A DNA stretch of 64,000 nucleotides from Planctomycetota bacterium (GCA_029260795.1 JAJDCO010000134.1:62001-126000); one strand, 5' to 3'. Positions 35,634 through 45,007 are shown, counted from the first letter of the stretch. Program-made: numbers and translations. The notes: generated by a model from the sequence alone, not told the origin.

Positions 35634-37950
35634 CGTCGTCCTCCTCTCGACCTTCACGAATCGTCTCGATCACCGAGCCGCAGCGAAGCATTCGGCTTCC
35701 GAAGTACGGATTCTCGATCTCTCGACCGGGCTGCAGCCAAGTCGCGCCTCGCCCTTCGAAGGCCATCGGACATTGGACGAGATGGACCGGGCTCACGGTC
35801 GAGACCTCGAAGCGCTCGAAGATCTGCTGCATGGCGTGGGACACCGTCTCGAATGCGGCTCGCCGATCGGCGATTTCGTCGACCTCCGCTGCGGCCGTCG
35901 CCGACTCGAGCCCGTCGGCTCGGAGTCGATGCCACAGCGTCGAGCCTTCGGCCGAGAGCGTACCCGGATCGATGGATTCGAACCCTTCGACGATTCGACG
36001 AGCCGCATCGCGACTCACAGAGGAGTCATCTGCTGCCAGAGCGGCCTGCAGCGCCCGATACGAAGACCACAGGTCGACGATACCCTCTCGAAGTGTTGTG
36101 GGAGCGTCGAACCGGGTTGGGCGCGCTGCCTCGGGATGCGTCCCGAGCTGGCTTCGAAGCCGAGCGACGATGGCATGTAGGTCGCGATCGATCTCCAACC
36201 ATCGTTCAGGCTGGCTCGATTCCCGACCCTCGAAGGCGACGTTGAGCAGCAGCATCGCCAGCTCGCGCCACGCCGCGCGGGAGTCCTCGGGAAAGCGATC
36301 TTCCTTCAGGCCCTCGACTTTTTCGTACAGGCCCGAAAAGGCGAACTGAATACTGGCCGCCTCACTGCTGGCCAAGGCTTCTTCCACCGCCGCGACTTGC
36401 CGTTCCACTTGCTGCAGATCGGCCGATACGGAGGCGGGTAGGTCGACCTTCGGTCCGGGCATCGATCCTCCGGGCTTCATGCCGCCATGATCGTGCGCCG
36501 TCGAGCCACCGGAGACTCCCTCCGGGTTCATCATGCTGGGCCGAGCTTGAATCTGGAGCGCGCTGTCGATCTTGAAGTTGCCTTCGACGACTACACGCTC
36601 GTTCTCGGCGAGCCCGTGACGCACGATGTAGAAGTCGCCTGCGCGTGGACCCAAGATGACTTCTCGCCCTTCGTATGTCGGTTCTTCTTGCCCGGGCACC
36701 TCGACGTAGACCACCGCGCGCTTGCCCGTTCGCAGTGCCGCGGTCACGGGAATGACCAGGGGTCTCTCGCTCGCGAGCTCTTCTTCGGAGATGTATCCGA
36801 GCGATTCGGCCGGCACGAGCTTCATGCCGCACACGTCGCAATCTCCCGGCTCGTCCTTGACGATCTCGGGATGCATGGGCGAGATCCACTTGCCCACGAG
36901 GCTCGGATCCATCACTTGGCCATGGGCCGCAACACGGGACCGAACGCGCGCTCGAACGAACATGTCCGGCTTGAGACGACCGCTCTCGTTGTTGGCGATT
37001 ACCCTCACCTTGACGGTGCGCGTCTTCGGGTTGATGAACGGGTCGATGAAGCTGATCGTCCCTCGGAAGGGCTCTCCGGGCGAGGCTTCCGTCTCGAAGG
37101 TGACCTCTTGTCCGTATCGCAGCCAGGCGAGGTCGGACTCATATGCGTCGAGTTGGACCCAGACACGACTCAGGTCCGCGATAGTGAAGATCCGGGTGCC
37201 CGTCTGAACGTACATGCCTTCGAGCGCGTTGCGGTCGATCACCAATCCGCCGGCCGGTGCGTAGATCGTCATGTGCTCGGCGGGAGTTCCCCGCTCCTCG
37301 ATCTCGGTGATCTGCACATCCGTCAGGCCGAGAAGCTGGAGCTTGGCACGAGCGGAAGCCAACGTGTCCTCGGTGCTCCCCCGGAGGGCACCCTGGTCGC
37401 TGATCTGACCGATGGCCCGCTTGGCCTGAAGAAGCTCCTCTTGAGCCGAGTACAGCTCGGGGCTGTAGAGGTAGACCATGTGATCGCCTTGGCGAACCGT
37501 CACCCCCGTGTAATCGACGAAGAGCTGATCGATGCGGCCAGGAACCCAGGCCGTGACGTGGGCCAGGCGAGTCTCGTCGTAGGTGATTCGACCGACGAGC
37601 CGGATCGTCGCCTCGGCGAAGCGCCGCTCCACTGGCGCCGTCCTAATTCGCATGCGCTCGCGGTCACGAGCATTCACGACCAGGCGTCGACCCGACGATT
37701 CTCGGCCATCCGAGAAGACCTCGATGAGGTCCATTCCACAGATGGGACATTGGCCCTTCTGGGGCATGCGGATCTGGGGATCCATCGAGCATGTCCAGAA
37801 GGCCGGCTCCGCCTTGTCCTCGTGGGCGTTCTGATCGAGCTCGGTGGGCTTGCTGGAGTCCTGACCGAGCCAGTATCCGATTCCGAGTCCGGCGCCGATG
37901 AGGACGGCCCCCAGGAACACGAAAAGAGCGCGACGAAAGAAAGGTTTCAT
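35623..37950 (-). CDS. cusB: Heavy-metal efflux periplasmic adaptor, CusB type
   Basis: 775 residues. Membrane-fusion protein linking pump and channel. Transmembrane anchor at 9-27. The first heavy-metal-binding domain (about 52-76) has WTCSMDPQI and GQCPICGMDLIE (C54, C68, C71). A lipoyl/barrel-sandwich core follows (VTAWVPGRIDQLFVDYTGVT, IYAPAGGLVIDRNALEGMYV). A second HMBD near 358-378 (MHPEIVKDEP, DCDVCGMKLVP) is unusual in being internal. A DUF3347-like helical C-terminal region (about 500-760) ends with VHLVQCPMAFEGRG and RMLRCGSV. The start codon overlaps the stop of the channel gene (ATGA). Order channel-adaptor-pump is standard. Confidence 0.92.
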   Translation of the reverse strand: MKPFFRRALFVFLGAVLIGAGLGIGYWLGQDSSKPTELDQNAHEDKAEPAFWTCSMDPQIRMPQKGQCPICGMDLIEVFSDGRESSGRRLVVNARDRERMRIRTAPVERRFAEATIRLVGRITYDETRLAHVTAWVPGRIDQLFVDYTGVTVRQGDHMVYLYSPELYSAQEELLQAKRAIGQISDQGALRGSTEDTLASARAKLQLLGLTDVQITEIEERGTPAEHMTIYAPAGGLVIDRNALEGMYVQTGTRIFTIADLSRVWVQLDAYESDLAWLRYGQEVTFETEASPGEPFRGTISFIDPFINPKTRTVKVRVIANNESGRLKPDMFVRARVRSRVAAHGQVMDPSLVGKWISPMHPEIVKDEPGDCDVCGMKLVPAESLGYISEEELASERPLVIPVTAALRTGKRAVVYVEVPGQEEPTYEGREVILGPRAGDFYIVRHGLAENERVVVEGNFKIDSALQIQARPSMMNPEGVSGGSTAHDHGGMKPGGSMPGPKVDLPASVSADLQQVERQVAAVEEALASSEAASIQFAFSGLYEKVEGLKEDRFPEDSRAAWRELAMLLLNVAFEGRESSQPERWLEIDRDLHAIVARLRSQLGTHPEAARPTRFDAPTTLREGIVDLWSSYRALQAALAADDSSVSRDAARRIVEGFESIDPGTLSAEGSTLWHRLRADGLESATAAAEVDEIADRRAAFETVSHAMQQIFERFEVSTVSPVHLVQCPMAFEGRGATWLQPGREIENPYFGSRMLRCGSVIETIREGREEDDDGR

Positions 37951-39341
37951 CTCAGGCCTCCTTCTCCGATCAAAGCCTCGAGGTCGGCTCGGGCGTGTTC
38001 GTGAGCAGCAATCGACCGCCAAAGGGCATGTTCCAGTGTGAGCAGCGAGCGCTCGCTGTCGATGATCTCGAGGAGGGTGCTGCGACCCGTCCGATAGTCG
38101 GACAACGCGACCTCGACCGACTGCCGGGCACGGGGCAACAGCGTGCCGCGATGCAGCTCGATCTGCCGCCAGGCGTCGTCGATTCGATACAGCACGTCGG
38201 CGAGGGCAACGCCTACCTCCTGCGTCCGTTGCTCCAGGGAAGCTCGCGACGCCCGCACACTGGCCCGAGCGGCGCGACGCTCGGCGCGGTAGCGACCCCG
38301 CCAGAGTGGCAGCGTCACGCCGAGCGTCAACAAGATGGGGTCATCGCCGCTGCCACGGACACCGGGATTGATGGCCGCACCGGTCTCGATGTACTCGACG
38401 CCCAAGGTGAGGTCCGGGTAGCCGGAGAGATTTGCGCGATCGAATCGGCGCTCCGCGGTCCGAACATGCTCGCGGAGTGCGGCGATGTCCGGATTGCGGT
38501 CGAGGGAGTGCTCCGTCGAGGTCGGGTCGAGGCGGGAGGCTTCGAAGGCGGCTGGGAACGGGAGGAGGTCGTTCTCGTGTCGACCGAGCAGGGCCAGCAG
38601 GCGCGCCGACCTCACGTGCCGTTGGCGTCGCAACGACACATGCTCGTTCTCGACCTGCCCGATCTCGAGCTGCAGGCGGAGCAGATCTTGCTGGCTGCCG
38701 CCCGTTCGGATGCGTAGTCGGACGACAGGCTCCAACGTCTGCAGCCAACCGAACGTCTCTTCGGAGACTCGGATGTCCTGAGCGAGCAGACCGTAGTCGA
38801 AGTAGGCCTGGGTGACATCGCGGATCACGCCTTGGCGAGTCGCCTCCAGCTCGGCTCGCTGAATCCCAGCCTCGGCAAGGGCGACCTCCGAATCGGCACT
38901 CAGGGTCCCGAACCAGGGAATCGTCTGCGACAGGCCGAAGCGATGCCGTTGGGGACCAGTTCGGGTCTCGATCCGCTCGGCGAAGTAGCCGTAGGTGAAT
39001 CGGGGATCCGGGAGGTATCCCGCGCGCTGTGCGCGCTCTTCGGCCGACTCCCGGCGAGCGCGAGCTGCAAGAAGGCCCGGGTGGTTTTCCAGAGCCTCGG
39101 CGATCAAGGCGTCGAGTCGCAGGCCATGATCGACGTCCAGGAAAGGGCTGTCCTCCTGCTGACCTCGCCGGCCCGACTCCAACGACTCGGGAACGACGAG
39201 GAGCGTTGGACGGGTGGAGTCGACGGCGGCGATCTTAATCGACGATTCCGTCGGTTGCTTTCGATGCGCCTCGGACGACGGAGCCTGACAACCGAGGAGA
39301 ATGGCCACCAAGAAGCCGGTGCCCCAATGGTGCACGGACAT
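37947..39341 (-). CDS. Outer-membrane efflux channel (TolC/CusC type) lipoprotein
   Basis: 464 residues. Lipobox LVAILLGCQA with lipidation Cys18. Tandem TolC-like helical repeats: LIAEALENHPGLLAARARRESAEERAQRAG and RNPDIAALREHVRTAERRFDRANLSGYPDL, with the conserved LPDPRFTYGYF and TRQGVIRDVTQAYFDYGLLA. Exports metal across the outer membrane with the adaptor and pump encoded downstream. GAGGG lies 7 bases before ATG 39341. The stop overlaps the adaptor start. Confidence 0.9.
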   Translation of the reverse strand: MSVHHWGTGFLVAILLGCQAPSSEAHRKQPTESSIKIAAVDSTRPTLLVVPESLESGRRGQQEDSPFLDVDHGLRLDALIAEALENHPGLLAARARRESAEERAQRAGYLPDPRFTYGYFAERIETRTGPQRHRFGLSQTIPWFGTLSADSEVALAEAGIQRAELEATRQGVIRDVTQAYFDYGLLAQDIRVSEETFGWLQTLEPVVRLRIRTGGSQQDLLRLQLEIGQVENEHVSLRRQRHVRSARLLALLGRHENDLLPFPAAFEASRLDPTSTEHSLDRNPDIAALREHVRTAERRFDRANLSGYPDLTLGVEYIETGAAINPGVRGSGDDPILLTLGVTLPLWRGRYRAERRAARASVRASRASLEQRTQEVGVALADVLYRIDDAWRQIELHRGTLLPRARQSVEVALSDYRTGRSTLLEIIDSERSLLTLEHALWRSIAAHEHARADLEALIGEGGLR

Positions 39342-39379
39342 GATTCGCCCTCGAATCTGAGAAGAGCCTTCGGACCATC

Positions 39380-39422
39380 AACGATCGTCGTGCGGGTCTT
39401 CAAGGGACCCAGGACGATCGTT
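39380..39422 (-). repeat. Long hairpin between the Cys-rich gene and the efflux genes
   Basis: AACGATCGTC (39380-39389) pairs with GACGATCGTT (39413-39422); inside it GGGTC (39394-39398) pairs with GACCC (39406-39410). It could be a partial terminator or RNA-processing site separating expression of the small first gene from the efflux genes. Confidence 0.55.
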
Positions 39423-39497
39423 CGAACGACGGGCGCCCGGCGACGAGATCGATGGATCTCGGGCACGGGACGAGCAAGCGTGAGAGTGGCTTTGCGC

Positions 39498-39902
39498 TTA
39501 CAGCCGCAGCTGCATCGAGGTCAAGAAGGTCGTGCGGCGCGCCGGAGCTCGATATGCCACCGAGCGATCGGAGGCCGAGAAGATCGGCTCGAGCGGCTCA
39601 CTGGCACGGGGCGCCATCGCCAGCAAGACATGCGAGCTCGTGTTGGGATCGAGGTCCAGTGGAACCGACAAAGCTGGCGCCGGCTCGCAGGCACACGATG
39701 GCTCGATTCGAACCGGAGCCTCGGGCAGTAGCTTCGAGGGCGAGCTCGATCGCTTCGTCTCGATCGACTCGTCGCGGCTGCAACAGGCCGCAGGCTCGTC
39801 GTTGGCTGACGACGAGGGTGGAAGACTGCAACAGCAGTCATGGGGCCAGGAGGCTGCAAAGGTCAGCCAGGCGGCCCATGCGATGACGAGGATCGGTTTC
39901 AT
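39498..39902 (-). CDS. Small Cys-rich exported protein heading the efflux operon
   Basis: 134 residues, no recognised family. Signal peptide 1-18 (PILVIAWAAWLTFAASW). The mature part carries seven cysteines in pairs or triplets: C23-C25 (HDCCCSLPP), C40-C41 (AACCSRDE), C70 and C72 (SCACEP). The rest is Ser/Pro-rich and ends in a basic tail TTFLTSMQLRL. Placed 156 bases before the channel gene on the same strand. Binding of a soft metal to the clustered cysteines is inferred from composition and context. Chosen ATG 39902 gives a clean signal peptide; the open frame extends to 40397 without support. Confidence 0.6.
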   Translation of the reverse strand: MKPILVIAWAAWLTFAASWPHDCCCSLPPSSSANDEPAACCSRDESIETKRSSSPSKLLPEAPVRIEPSCACEPAPALSVPLDLDPNTSSHVLLAMAPRASEPLEPIFSASDRSVAYRAPARRTTFLTSMQLRL

Positions 39903-40184
39903 GCCAATGACGTCCTGAGGGACTCTTCGGCCAAGTGACGAAGTCGACGTTAGCACAAGTCGCGCGCCGGTTGAACAGGATTGGCTCGGCGGTGGGAGTG
40001 AGGCGACGAAAGTCCACTCGCGTCTGGAAGGTGCCCTCCGTTGCTCCCTCGATCCGCCTCGGGCGGGAGGCCGGTGGGAGTTGAGCGTTCGGACACGCCT
40101 CGATCGATGTTGACGCGCCGCCTTGCGATGGTCAAGTTCTGAAGGCTCGAAGTTCTGGGCCCCCCCGTTCGAAGGAGACAAGCG

Positions 40185-41120
40185 ATGCTCAACGCGCTGG
40201 TGTACGTCTTCTGCGCCATCGCAACGGCCCCTCAGGCCCGCGACGAAGCGTTGCTGGTCAAGGGGGGCACCGTGATCACGCTCTCGATCGGAACGCTTCC
40301 AACCGGAGATGTCTTGATCCGTGGTGACCGAGTGGTGCGAGTGGCGCCCCGGATCGGCTCGGAATCGGCTGAACGCGTCATCGACGCGTCGGAGCATTTC
40401 GTCCTTCCGGGGTTCGTCATCATTGACCTGGAATCACGAGCGACTCCTCTACGCAGCATGGACTCTGAGGTCGCGTGGCTGTCCCATGGCGTCACGGAGG
40501 TCTTCGAGCGTCGCGCCGACGAGCTCCTCGATGAGTTGGTGCGCGTTCGCTTGGACGTCCCGTCGACGCCGGTGGCTCGAGTCCTCGATCTCGGTCGGAC
40601 TCCGGGCCTGACGGCCGAGCGCCTTCGGGCGGCCCATGTCGAGGGCCGGCTCGCGAGTCGACGGGACGCTGACCTGTTGATGGTCGTGAATGACCCACGT
40701 GACGGCTGGATCGCCCGTCGTCTGGCATCGGAGCTGAGCTGGCAGACTCGAGCTGAAGCGACCCGGTCCGCCGGCGTTGAGGGCAGGGCGACCGATCTCG
40801 TCTGGAGGGTCCGCTCACATGGAGTCGAGATGGGGCCGGCGTTCGCGCTCGGCAAAGCGAGACCCGAGTTCGTTCTTTGGCACGCGGCCGGCGCTCGCCT
40901 TGGAGAGGACGATGCGGAGGAGGCCTTGAGAGCCTGGATCCAGTACCCGATCCTCATGCTCGGACTTCGGCTGGAGGCCGGCCGCATCGTGCCGAGAGCG
41001 ATCGCGGACCTCGCTCTCTTCGATCGACACCCGCTCACGAGAGGAGCCCGCTGCGTGGCCACCATCGTCGGAGGTCGGCTTGCGTGGGTCGATGCCGCTT
41101 TCGAGGGGCACACTCGATGA
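40185..41120 (+). CDS. Amidohydrolase-like protein without metal ligands (1)
   Basis: 311 residues. Signal peptide 1-18. The beta-sandwich N-terminal part of amidohydrolases is clear (LLVKGGTVITLSIGTL, DVLIRGDRVVRVAP, VLPGFVIIDLES), as is the C-terminal part (IADLALFDRHPL, TIVGGRLAWV). After PGF the usual IDxHxH is replaced by VIIDLESRA, and the barrel between is shortened to about 190 residues with no obvious His/Lys/Asp metal ligands. It overlaps the next gene (ATGA at 41117-41120). A catalytically inactive relative is inferred. AAGGAG lies 8 bases before ATG 40185. Confidence 0.8.
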   Translation: MLNALVYVFCAIATAPQARDEALLVKGGTVITLSIGTLPTGDVLIRGDRVVRVAPRIGSESAERVIDASEHFVLPGFVIIDLESRATPLRSMDSEVAWLSHGVTEVFERRADELLDELVRVRLDVPSTPVARVLDLGRTPGLTAERLRAAHVEGRLASRRDADLLMVVNDPRDGWIARRLASELSWQTRAEATRSAGVEGRATDLVWRVRSHGVEMGPAFALGKARPEFVLWHAAGARLGEDDAEEALRAWIQYPILMLGLRLEAGRIVPRAIADLALFDRHPLTRGARCVATIVGGRLAWVDAAFEGHTR

Positions 41121-42310
41121 TGGTGGTGATGTGGCACGCCGTTCTGCTGATCGCTTGGGCAGGGGCGGCTCGGGAGGAACCGACGACGATCTTCCGGGCG
41201 AGCCACGTCCTGACCTCGGTGAGTGCGCCTCTGACTCCAGCCGACATCGAGGTCGTTGGAGATCGTATTGCCTGGGTCGGACTCCCGCGTGCGGCGAGCT
41301 CTGATGTCCCGGTTCACGATCTCGGGGAGGCCTGGGTCACGCCCGGATTCATCGACTCAGGCTGGCATGCATTCCCACCGAGGCTTTCAGTTGGGACGGC
41401 TCCGCAGCCCGGTTGGCAATGGAGCGACGTTCTGGACCGCCGACATCCTCTGCGACCGGTGGCTTGGCGAGGCGGAGTGACCGCGGCCGTTGCCGTTCCA
41501 TCATCGCGTGCCGTGGTCGATGGTTGGGCTCCTCTGGTTCGATTCGCTCGCTCCGGGATAGTGGTCGTCGAGGCACGAGCCATTCTGTGTGGCCGGATCG
41601 GAGGGACCGGAAGTCTCGAAGGCGACTTGGAGGCAACCAGCACGCTGATTGCGCTGCTGTCGGAGGCCGAGCGATTGCGAAGTGCTTGGGAGGTCTACGA
41701 TCGGCAGCTCGACCGATACCGAGAAGCGCAGACACTCGGATTGGCAGCGCCGGATCCTCCTCGCCCGCCTTCGGAAAGGCATCGATGGACAAGGCTCGCA
41801 GACGTGTTGGATGGACGTCGCCCTCTCCGGTTGGAGGGGGCGAGAGCGGAGGTGGTCCGGCGTCTCTTGGATGCGGACGGCCTGGAAGGCATTCGATACT
41901 GGCTAGTTGGAGAGTGGAAGCCCGAGAGCCTGGAACGATCAGATCGCTTTCTCGCCTCACTGCCCCCGCGAGCGGCACTGCGACGAAATCTCCGCTCGGG
42001 TCCCGGAGCTGAGTGGTGGCTCGAGCATGGCTTCGAGGTCGCCTTTGCGTCTCAAGACCTGGGGGATCCGAGCTACCTGCGATTCGAAGGCGCGCGTGCC
42101 ATCGCCGAGGGAGCATCGCGCGAAGAGGTCCTGGCCGCCTTGACGATCGTTCCGGCACAGCAGCTTGGCGTGGAAGAGTCTCTGGGCTCGATCGCCGCCG
42201 GCCGAATCGCAGACCTCGTCGTTTGGTCGGGCGATCCGTTCGATCCGCGCTCACGCGTTCGGGCGGTGATCGTGGGTGGTCAATGGGTTCCACTGAGCTC
42301 GGACCGCTAG
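41117..42310 (+). CDS. Amidohydrolase-like protein without metal ligands (2)
   Basis: 397 residues. Signal peptide 1-18 (HAVLLIAWAGAA). N-terminal sandwich: IFRASHVLTSVSAPLTPADI and EVVGDRIAWVGLP, then WVTPGFIDSGWHAF, where SGWH stands for the canonical xHxH, leaving one His. C-terminal composite: ALTIVPAQQLGVEESLGSIA, AGRIADLVVWSGDPFDPRSR and VIVGGQWV, typical of the imidazolonepropionase/dihydroorotase-like superfamily. A charged middle domain (RYREAQTLGLAAPDPPRPP) resembles the insert of exported amidohydrolase families. Starts at ATG 41117 overlapping the previous stop. Function unknown; likely exported. Confidence 0.82.
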   Translation: MMVVMWHAVLLIAWAGAAREEPTTIFRASHVLTSVSAPLTPADIEVVGDRIAWVGLPRAASSDVPVHDLGEAWVTPGFIDSGWHAFPPRLSVGTAPQPGWQWSDVLDRRHPLRPVAWRGGVTAAVAVPSSRAVVDGWAPLVRFARSGIVVVEARAILCGRIGGTGSLEGDLEATSTLIALLSEAERLRSAWEVYDRQLDRYREAQTLGLAAPDPPRPPSERHRWTRLADVLDGRRPLRLEGARAEVVRRLLDADGLEGIRYWLVGEWKPESLERSDRFLASLPPRAALRRNLRSGPGAEWWLEHGFEVAFASQDLGDPSYLRFEGARAIAEGASREEVLAALTIVPAQQLGVEESLGSIAAGRIADLVVWSGDPFDPRSRVRAVIVGGQWVPLSSDR

Positions 42311-42319
42311 GAGATCGCG

Positions 42320-43384
42320 ATGCTCGTTTGGCTCTTTGCATGGCTCCTTCAACCCGAGCTCGATCTCGCCGTGAAGGCTGCCCGCGTAATCACTCCTGCT
42401 CACGTCCTCGAGAACGGCGTGGTCTTGATACGGGATCGACAGATCGTCGGTGTCGGGTCCAACCTTCCCATCCCTGCCGGAACGCCACGGCTCGAATTCC
42501 CGAACGGAACCGTGACACCCGGTTTCATTCTGCTGGCCTCGGGAATCGGGATCGAGGCAGAGTCGGTCGAAGGTGCGTCGAGGGCGTCGCGCCGAGCCGA
42601 CGAGTGGGTCCGATTGAGCCCGAAGACGCTGGCCGCTGCTCATGCATTGGGATGGACGACCGCCGAGATCCACCCTCCTTCGCAGCCTGGTTGGTCGGTG
42701 GGTGAGGCGGTCGTGGTACAGCTGCTGCCGGATCGATCGATCGTGGACGTCCGATTGCCAGCGCGCCGCAATGTCGTACTGGCGATCGACGGCTCGATCG
42801 GGGATCTCGAAGCGTGGCTGGACTTCACCGCGGGTCTCGACCGGGAGCTCGAGGACATCGCGATCCAGGGTGAATCGCACTGGGCGGAAAGGGTGCGCCG
42901 TGGGGAAGCGGCGCTGACGCTCGTGACCCAAAAGGCCGGGCAACCCGAACGGCTCGGGCGCCTACTGAAACGGCGCGATCTGGCAGCGACGCTCGGTGTT
43001 CCGGCTCACCTCACGAGCCAACGACGCGACTCGAGTGAACTCCCACCGTGGGTGCTCACTTCCACTCAGACGCTCGCCAGTGGTGAGCGTCCGGGCGACG
43101 GCTTGACTGGTTGGTGTTCGGAAGGGCGGGGTCTCCTCGATCCCCGGATTGAGCTCCGCCGATTGGCCGGAGACGATGAAGCGCTACCCATCTCGCGTTT
43201 GACCGAGGACCCGGCTCGACTGCTCGGCATCTCCGATCGCACCGGTCGGATCGAGGTCGGGCTGGGCGCTGACCTCGTCATATACGACGGGCCGCTCGAG
43301 CTGGCGTCCACGACGCTGCAGGTCACAATCGTAGGCGGCGCTGTGTTCTTTCGAGCGCCTGAAAGCAAGAGCCTCTCTCGCTGA
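42320..43384 (+). CDS. Amidohydrolase-like protein without metal ligands (3)
   Basis: 354 residues. Short hydrophobic N-terminus (1-12), a weak export signal. N-terminal sandwich LAVKAARVITPAHVLENGVV and LIRDRQIVGVGSNLP, then TVTPGFILLASGIG in place of PGFIDxHxH; C-terminal ISDRTGRIEVGLGADLVIYD and VTIVGGAVFF. No canonical metal ligands visible. AGGAG 6-10 bases before ATG 42320. Ends 5 bases from the convergent M28 gene. With the two preceding genes it forms a three-member array of related but diverged pseudo-amidohydrolases. Confidence 0.8.
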   Translation: MLVWLFAWLLQPELDLAVKAARVITPAHVLENGVVLIRDRQIVGVGSNLPIPAGTPRLEFPNGTVTPGFILLASGIGIEAESVEGASRASRRADEWVRLSPKTLAAAHALGWTTAEIHPPSQPGWSVGEAVVVQLLPDRSIVDVRLPARRNVVLAIDGSIGDLEAWLDFTAGLDRELEDIAIQGESHWAERVRRGEAALTLVTQKAGQPERLGRLLKRRDLAATLGVPAHLTSQRRDSSELPPWVLTSTQTLASGERPGDGLTGWCSEGRGLLDPRIELRRLAGDDEALPISRLTEDPARLLGISDRTGRIEVGLGADLVIYDGPLELASTTLQVTIVGGAVFFRAPESKSLSR

Positions 43385-43389
43385 CTGGA

Positions 43390-44949
43390 CTAGCGAGATC
43401 CCCCCGGGGTCGCGTCGGCATTCGCAAGCTCCGCCGCTGTTCCCGCAATCAAGCGGGCCACCCTCTGGACCTTCTTCTCGAGGATCTTCTCAACCGTGTC
43501 GGTGGGCTTGTGATAGTCGTCGTGCAGCCCAGCAAAGAAGAAGGCGGCCGGTACACCCGCTTGGTGAAAGTGGAACTGGTCGCTTCGATTGAAGAACTCG
43601 TTGCCACCGTACTCGATCTTCAGGCGGACTCCTGGCGTCACGTTGGCGCGGTGAATGGATCGGCGGAGCAGGCGGTTCTCGTCGGGCTCTCCGATCGTGA
43701 TCTCGTTCAGTCGATTCCGTCCGACCATGTCCATGTTGAGCATGGCGACGGCTGAAGAAAGCGGAAGCAACGGCTTCTCGCAGTACCCCTTCGACCCCAG
43801 CAGCCCTTCTTCTTCACCGCTGAACGCGATGAAGAGCAGGCCGCGTTTCAACTCGACATCAGAGTTGGCGAGAACGCGTGCGACCGCGAGGAGGGCGGTG
43901 GTGCCAGATGCGTTGTCATCGGCTCCGTTGTGGATCAAGCCCGTTCCGTCGAAGTCGACTCCCATGTGATCGTAGTGTGCCCCCAGCACGATGTGCTGTT
44001 CCTTGAGCTCGGGGTCGGAGCCGGGGCGATAGCCGACGACGTTGGCGACTTGCCGAGAAGTGGGGCGAATCTTGACGCCGAGGTCGATCTCGACATCTGG
44101 AATCTCGTGAGACTCCGATCGGCGATCACACTCTTTCTGAACCTCTTCGAGATCTCGTCCCAAGAGCGCTTCAGCCAAGCCACGAGAAACGTGAACGACG
44201 GGAATCTCGATTCGCTCTCGCTTCTTGCTGATCTGGGGCCAATTGTGGGAGGGCAACTCGAAGCCGGCCGCCTCCGGGTCATCGCCAAAGAGGATGGGCC
44301 CGCTGACGACCATCAGGGCCACGGCGCCTCGCTCCTGGGCGAGCTTCGCCTTGGTGAAGAACGAGGCGTGGCGCGTCAGCTGCTTGCCATCGAAGCTTCG
44401 GCCGCCCTTGTCTTGTCGCGGCTCTTGCCAGAGAGCCAGTGCGATCTTTCCTCGAACGTCGATCTTGGCGTAGTCGTCGTGGCGAAACTTGGGCGCCTGG
44501 ATTCCGTAGCCGACGAAGACGATCGGTGCCCGGACGTCTCCGTCGACCGAGATGCGAACTGGAATGAAGTCCTTGCGAACAGCAAACGGCTCGGGCTCAC
44601 CCTGGGGACGATGGATCAGCAACCGCGACGCGCTCTCGTCGACGTCGATCACGCCCATCTCCCACAAGTGGTTCCAACCATCGTGACCCGGCACGACCTG
44701 GAGTCCCGCCTTTTCGAACTGCTGTGCAATGTACTCGGCGGCCTGCTCTTGCCCGCGCTGAGACGTGTGTCGACCGTAGAGCGCGTCCGACGCCAAGTAC
44801 TCCAGGTCGGCCTGAATCGATTCGAGGTCGATCTTGCCGATGGCGCCGCGTACGTCCGAGGCGACCTGCGCCCCGGCCCACGACCCGAGAGTGACGACGA
44901 GGAGGGCGGTCCAAGAGACTGGGACGCGGGTTCGACGAGGCGAGCTCAT
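43390..44949 (-). CDS. Exported M28-family peptidase (paralogue of 25777)
   Basis: 519 residues. Signal peptide 10-27 (WTALLVVTLGSWAGA). Zinc motifs complete: LGAHYDHMGV, NGADDNASGT, FSGEEEGLLGS, NMDMVGR and HDDYHKPTDT. PA-like insert with VFVGYGIQAPKFRHDDYAKI and TKAKLAQERGAVALMVVSG. AGGAG 8 bases upstream of ATG 44949. Same architecture as the protein at 25777 and probably an old duplication. Likely releases amino acids or small peptides in the periplasm; substrate unknown. Confidence 0.9.
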   Translation of the reverse strand: MSSPRRTRVPVSWTALLVVTLGSWAGAQVASDVRGAIGKIDLESIQADLEYLASDALYGRHTSQRGQEQAAEYIAQQFEKAGLQVVPGHDGWNHLWEMGVIDVDESASRLLIHRPQGEPEPFAVRKDFIPVRISVDGDVRAPIVFVGYGIQAPKFRHDDYAKIDVRGKIALALWQEPRQDKGGRSFDGKQLTRHASFFTKAKLAQERGAVALMVVSGPILFGDDPEAAGFELPSHNWPQISKKRERIEIPVVHVSRGLAEALLGRDLEEVQKECDRRSESHEIPDVEIDLGVKIRPTSRQVANVVGYRPGSDPELKEQHIVLGAHYDHMGVDFDGTGLIHNGADDNASGTTALLAVARVLANSDVELKRGLLFIAFSGEEEGLLGSKGYCEKPLLPLSSAVAMLNMDMVGRNRLNEITIGEPDENRLLRRSIHRANVTPGVRLKIEYGGNEFFNRSDQFHFHQAGVPAAFFFAGLHDDYHKPTDTVEKILEKKVQRVARLIAGTAAELANADATPGGSR

Positions 44950-45007
44950 GATGAGGCTCCTGTCCGAGTGAAGAGAGGTTCGCGCCTCTGCGCGCGTCCC
45001 GTCGACT

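Noticed and set aside
36487..38004. Plus-strand open frame opposite cusB (505 codons)
   Set aside because: Antisense shadow; the minus-strand product has HMBD and adaptor domains.
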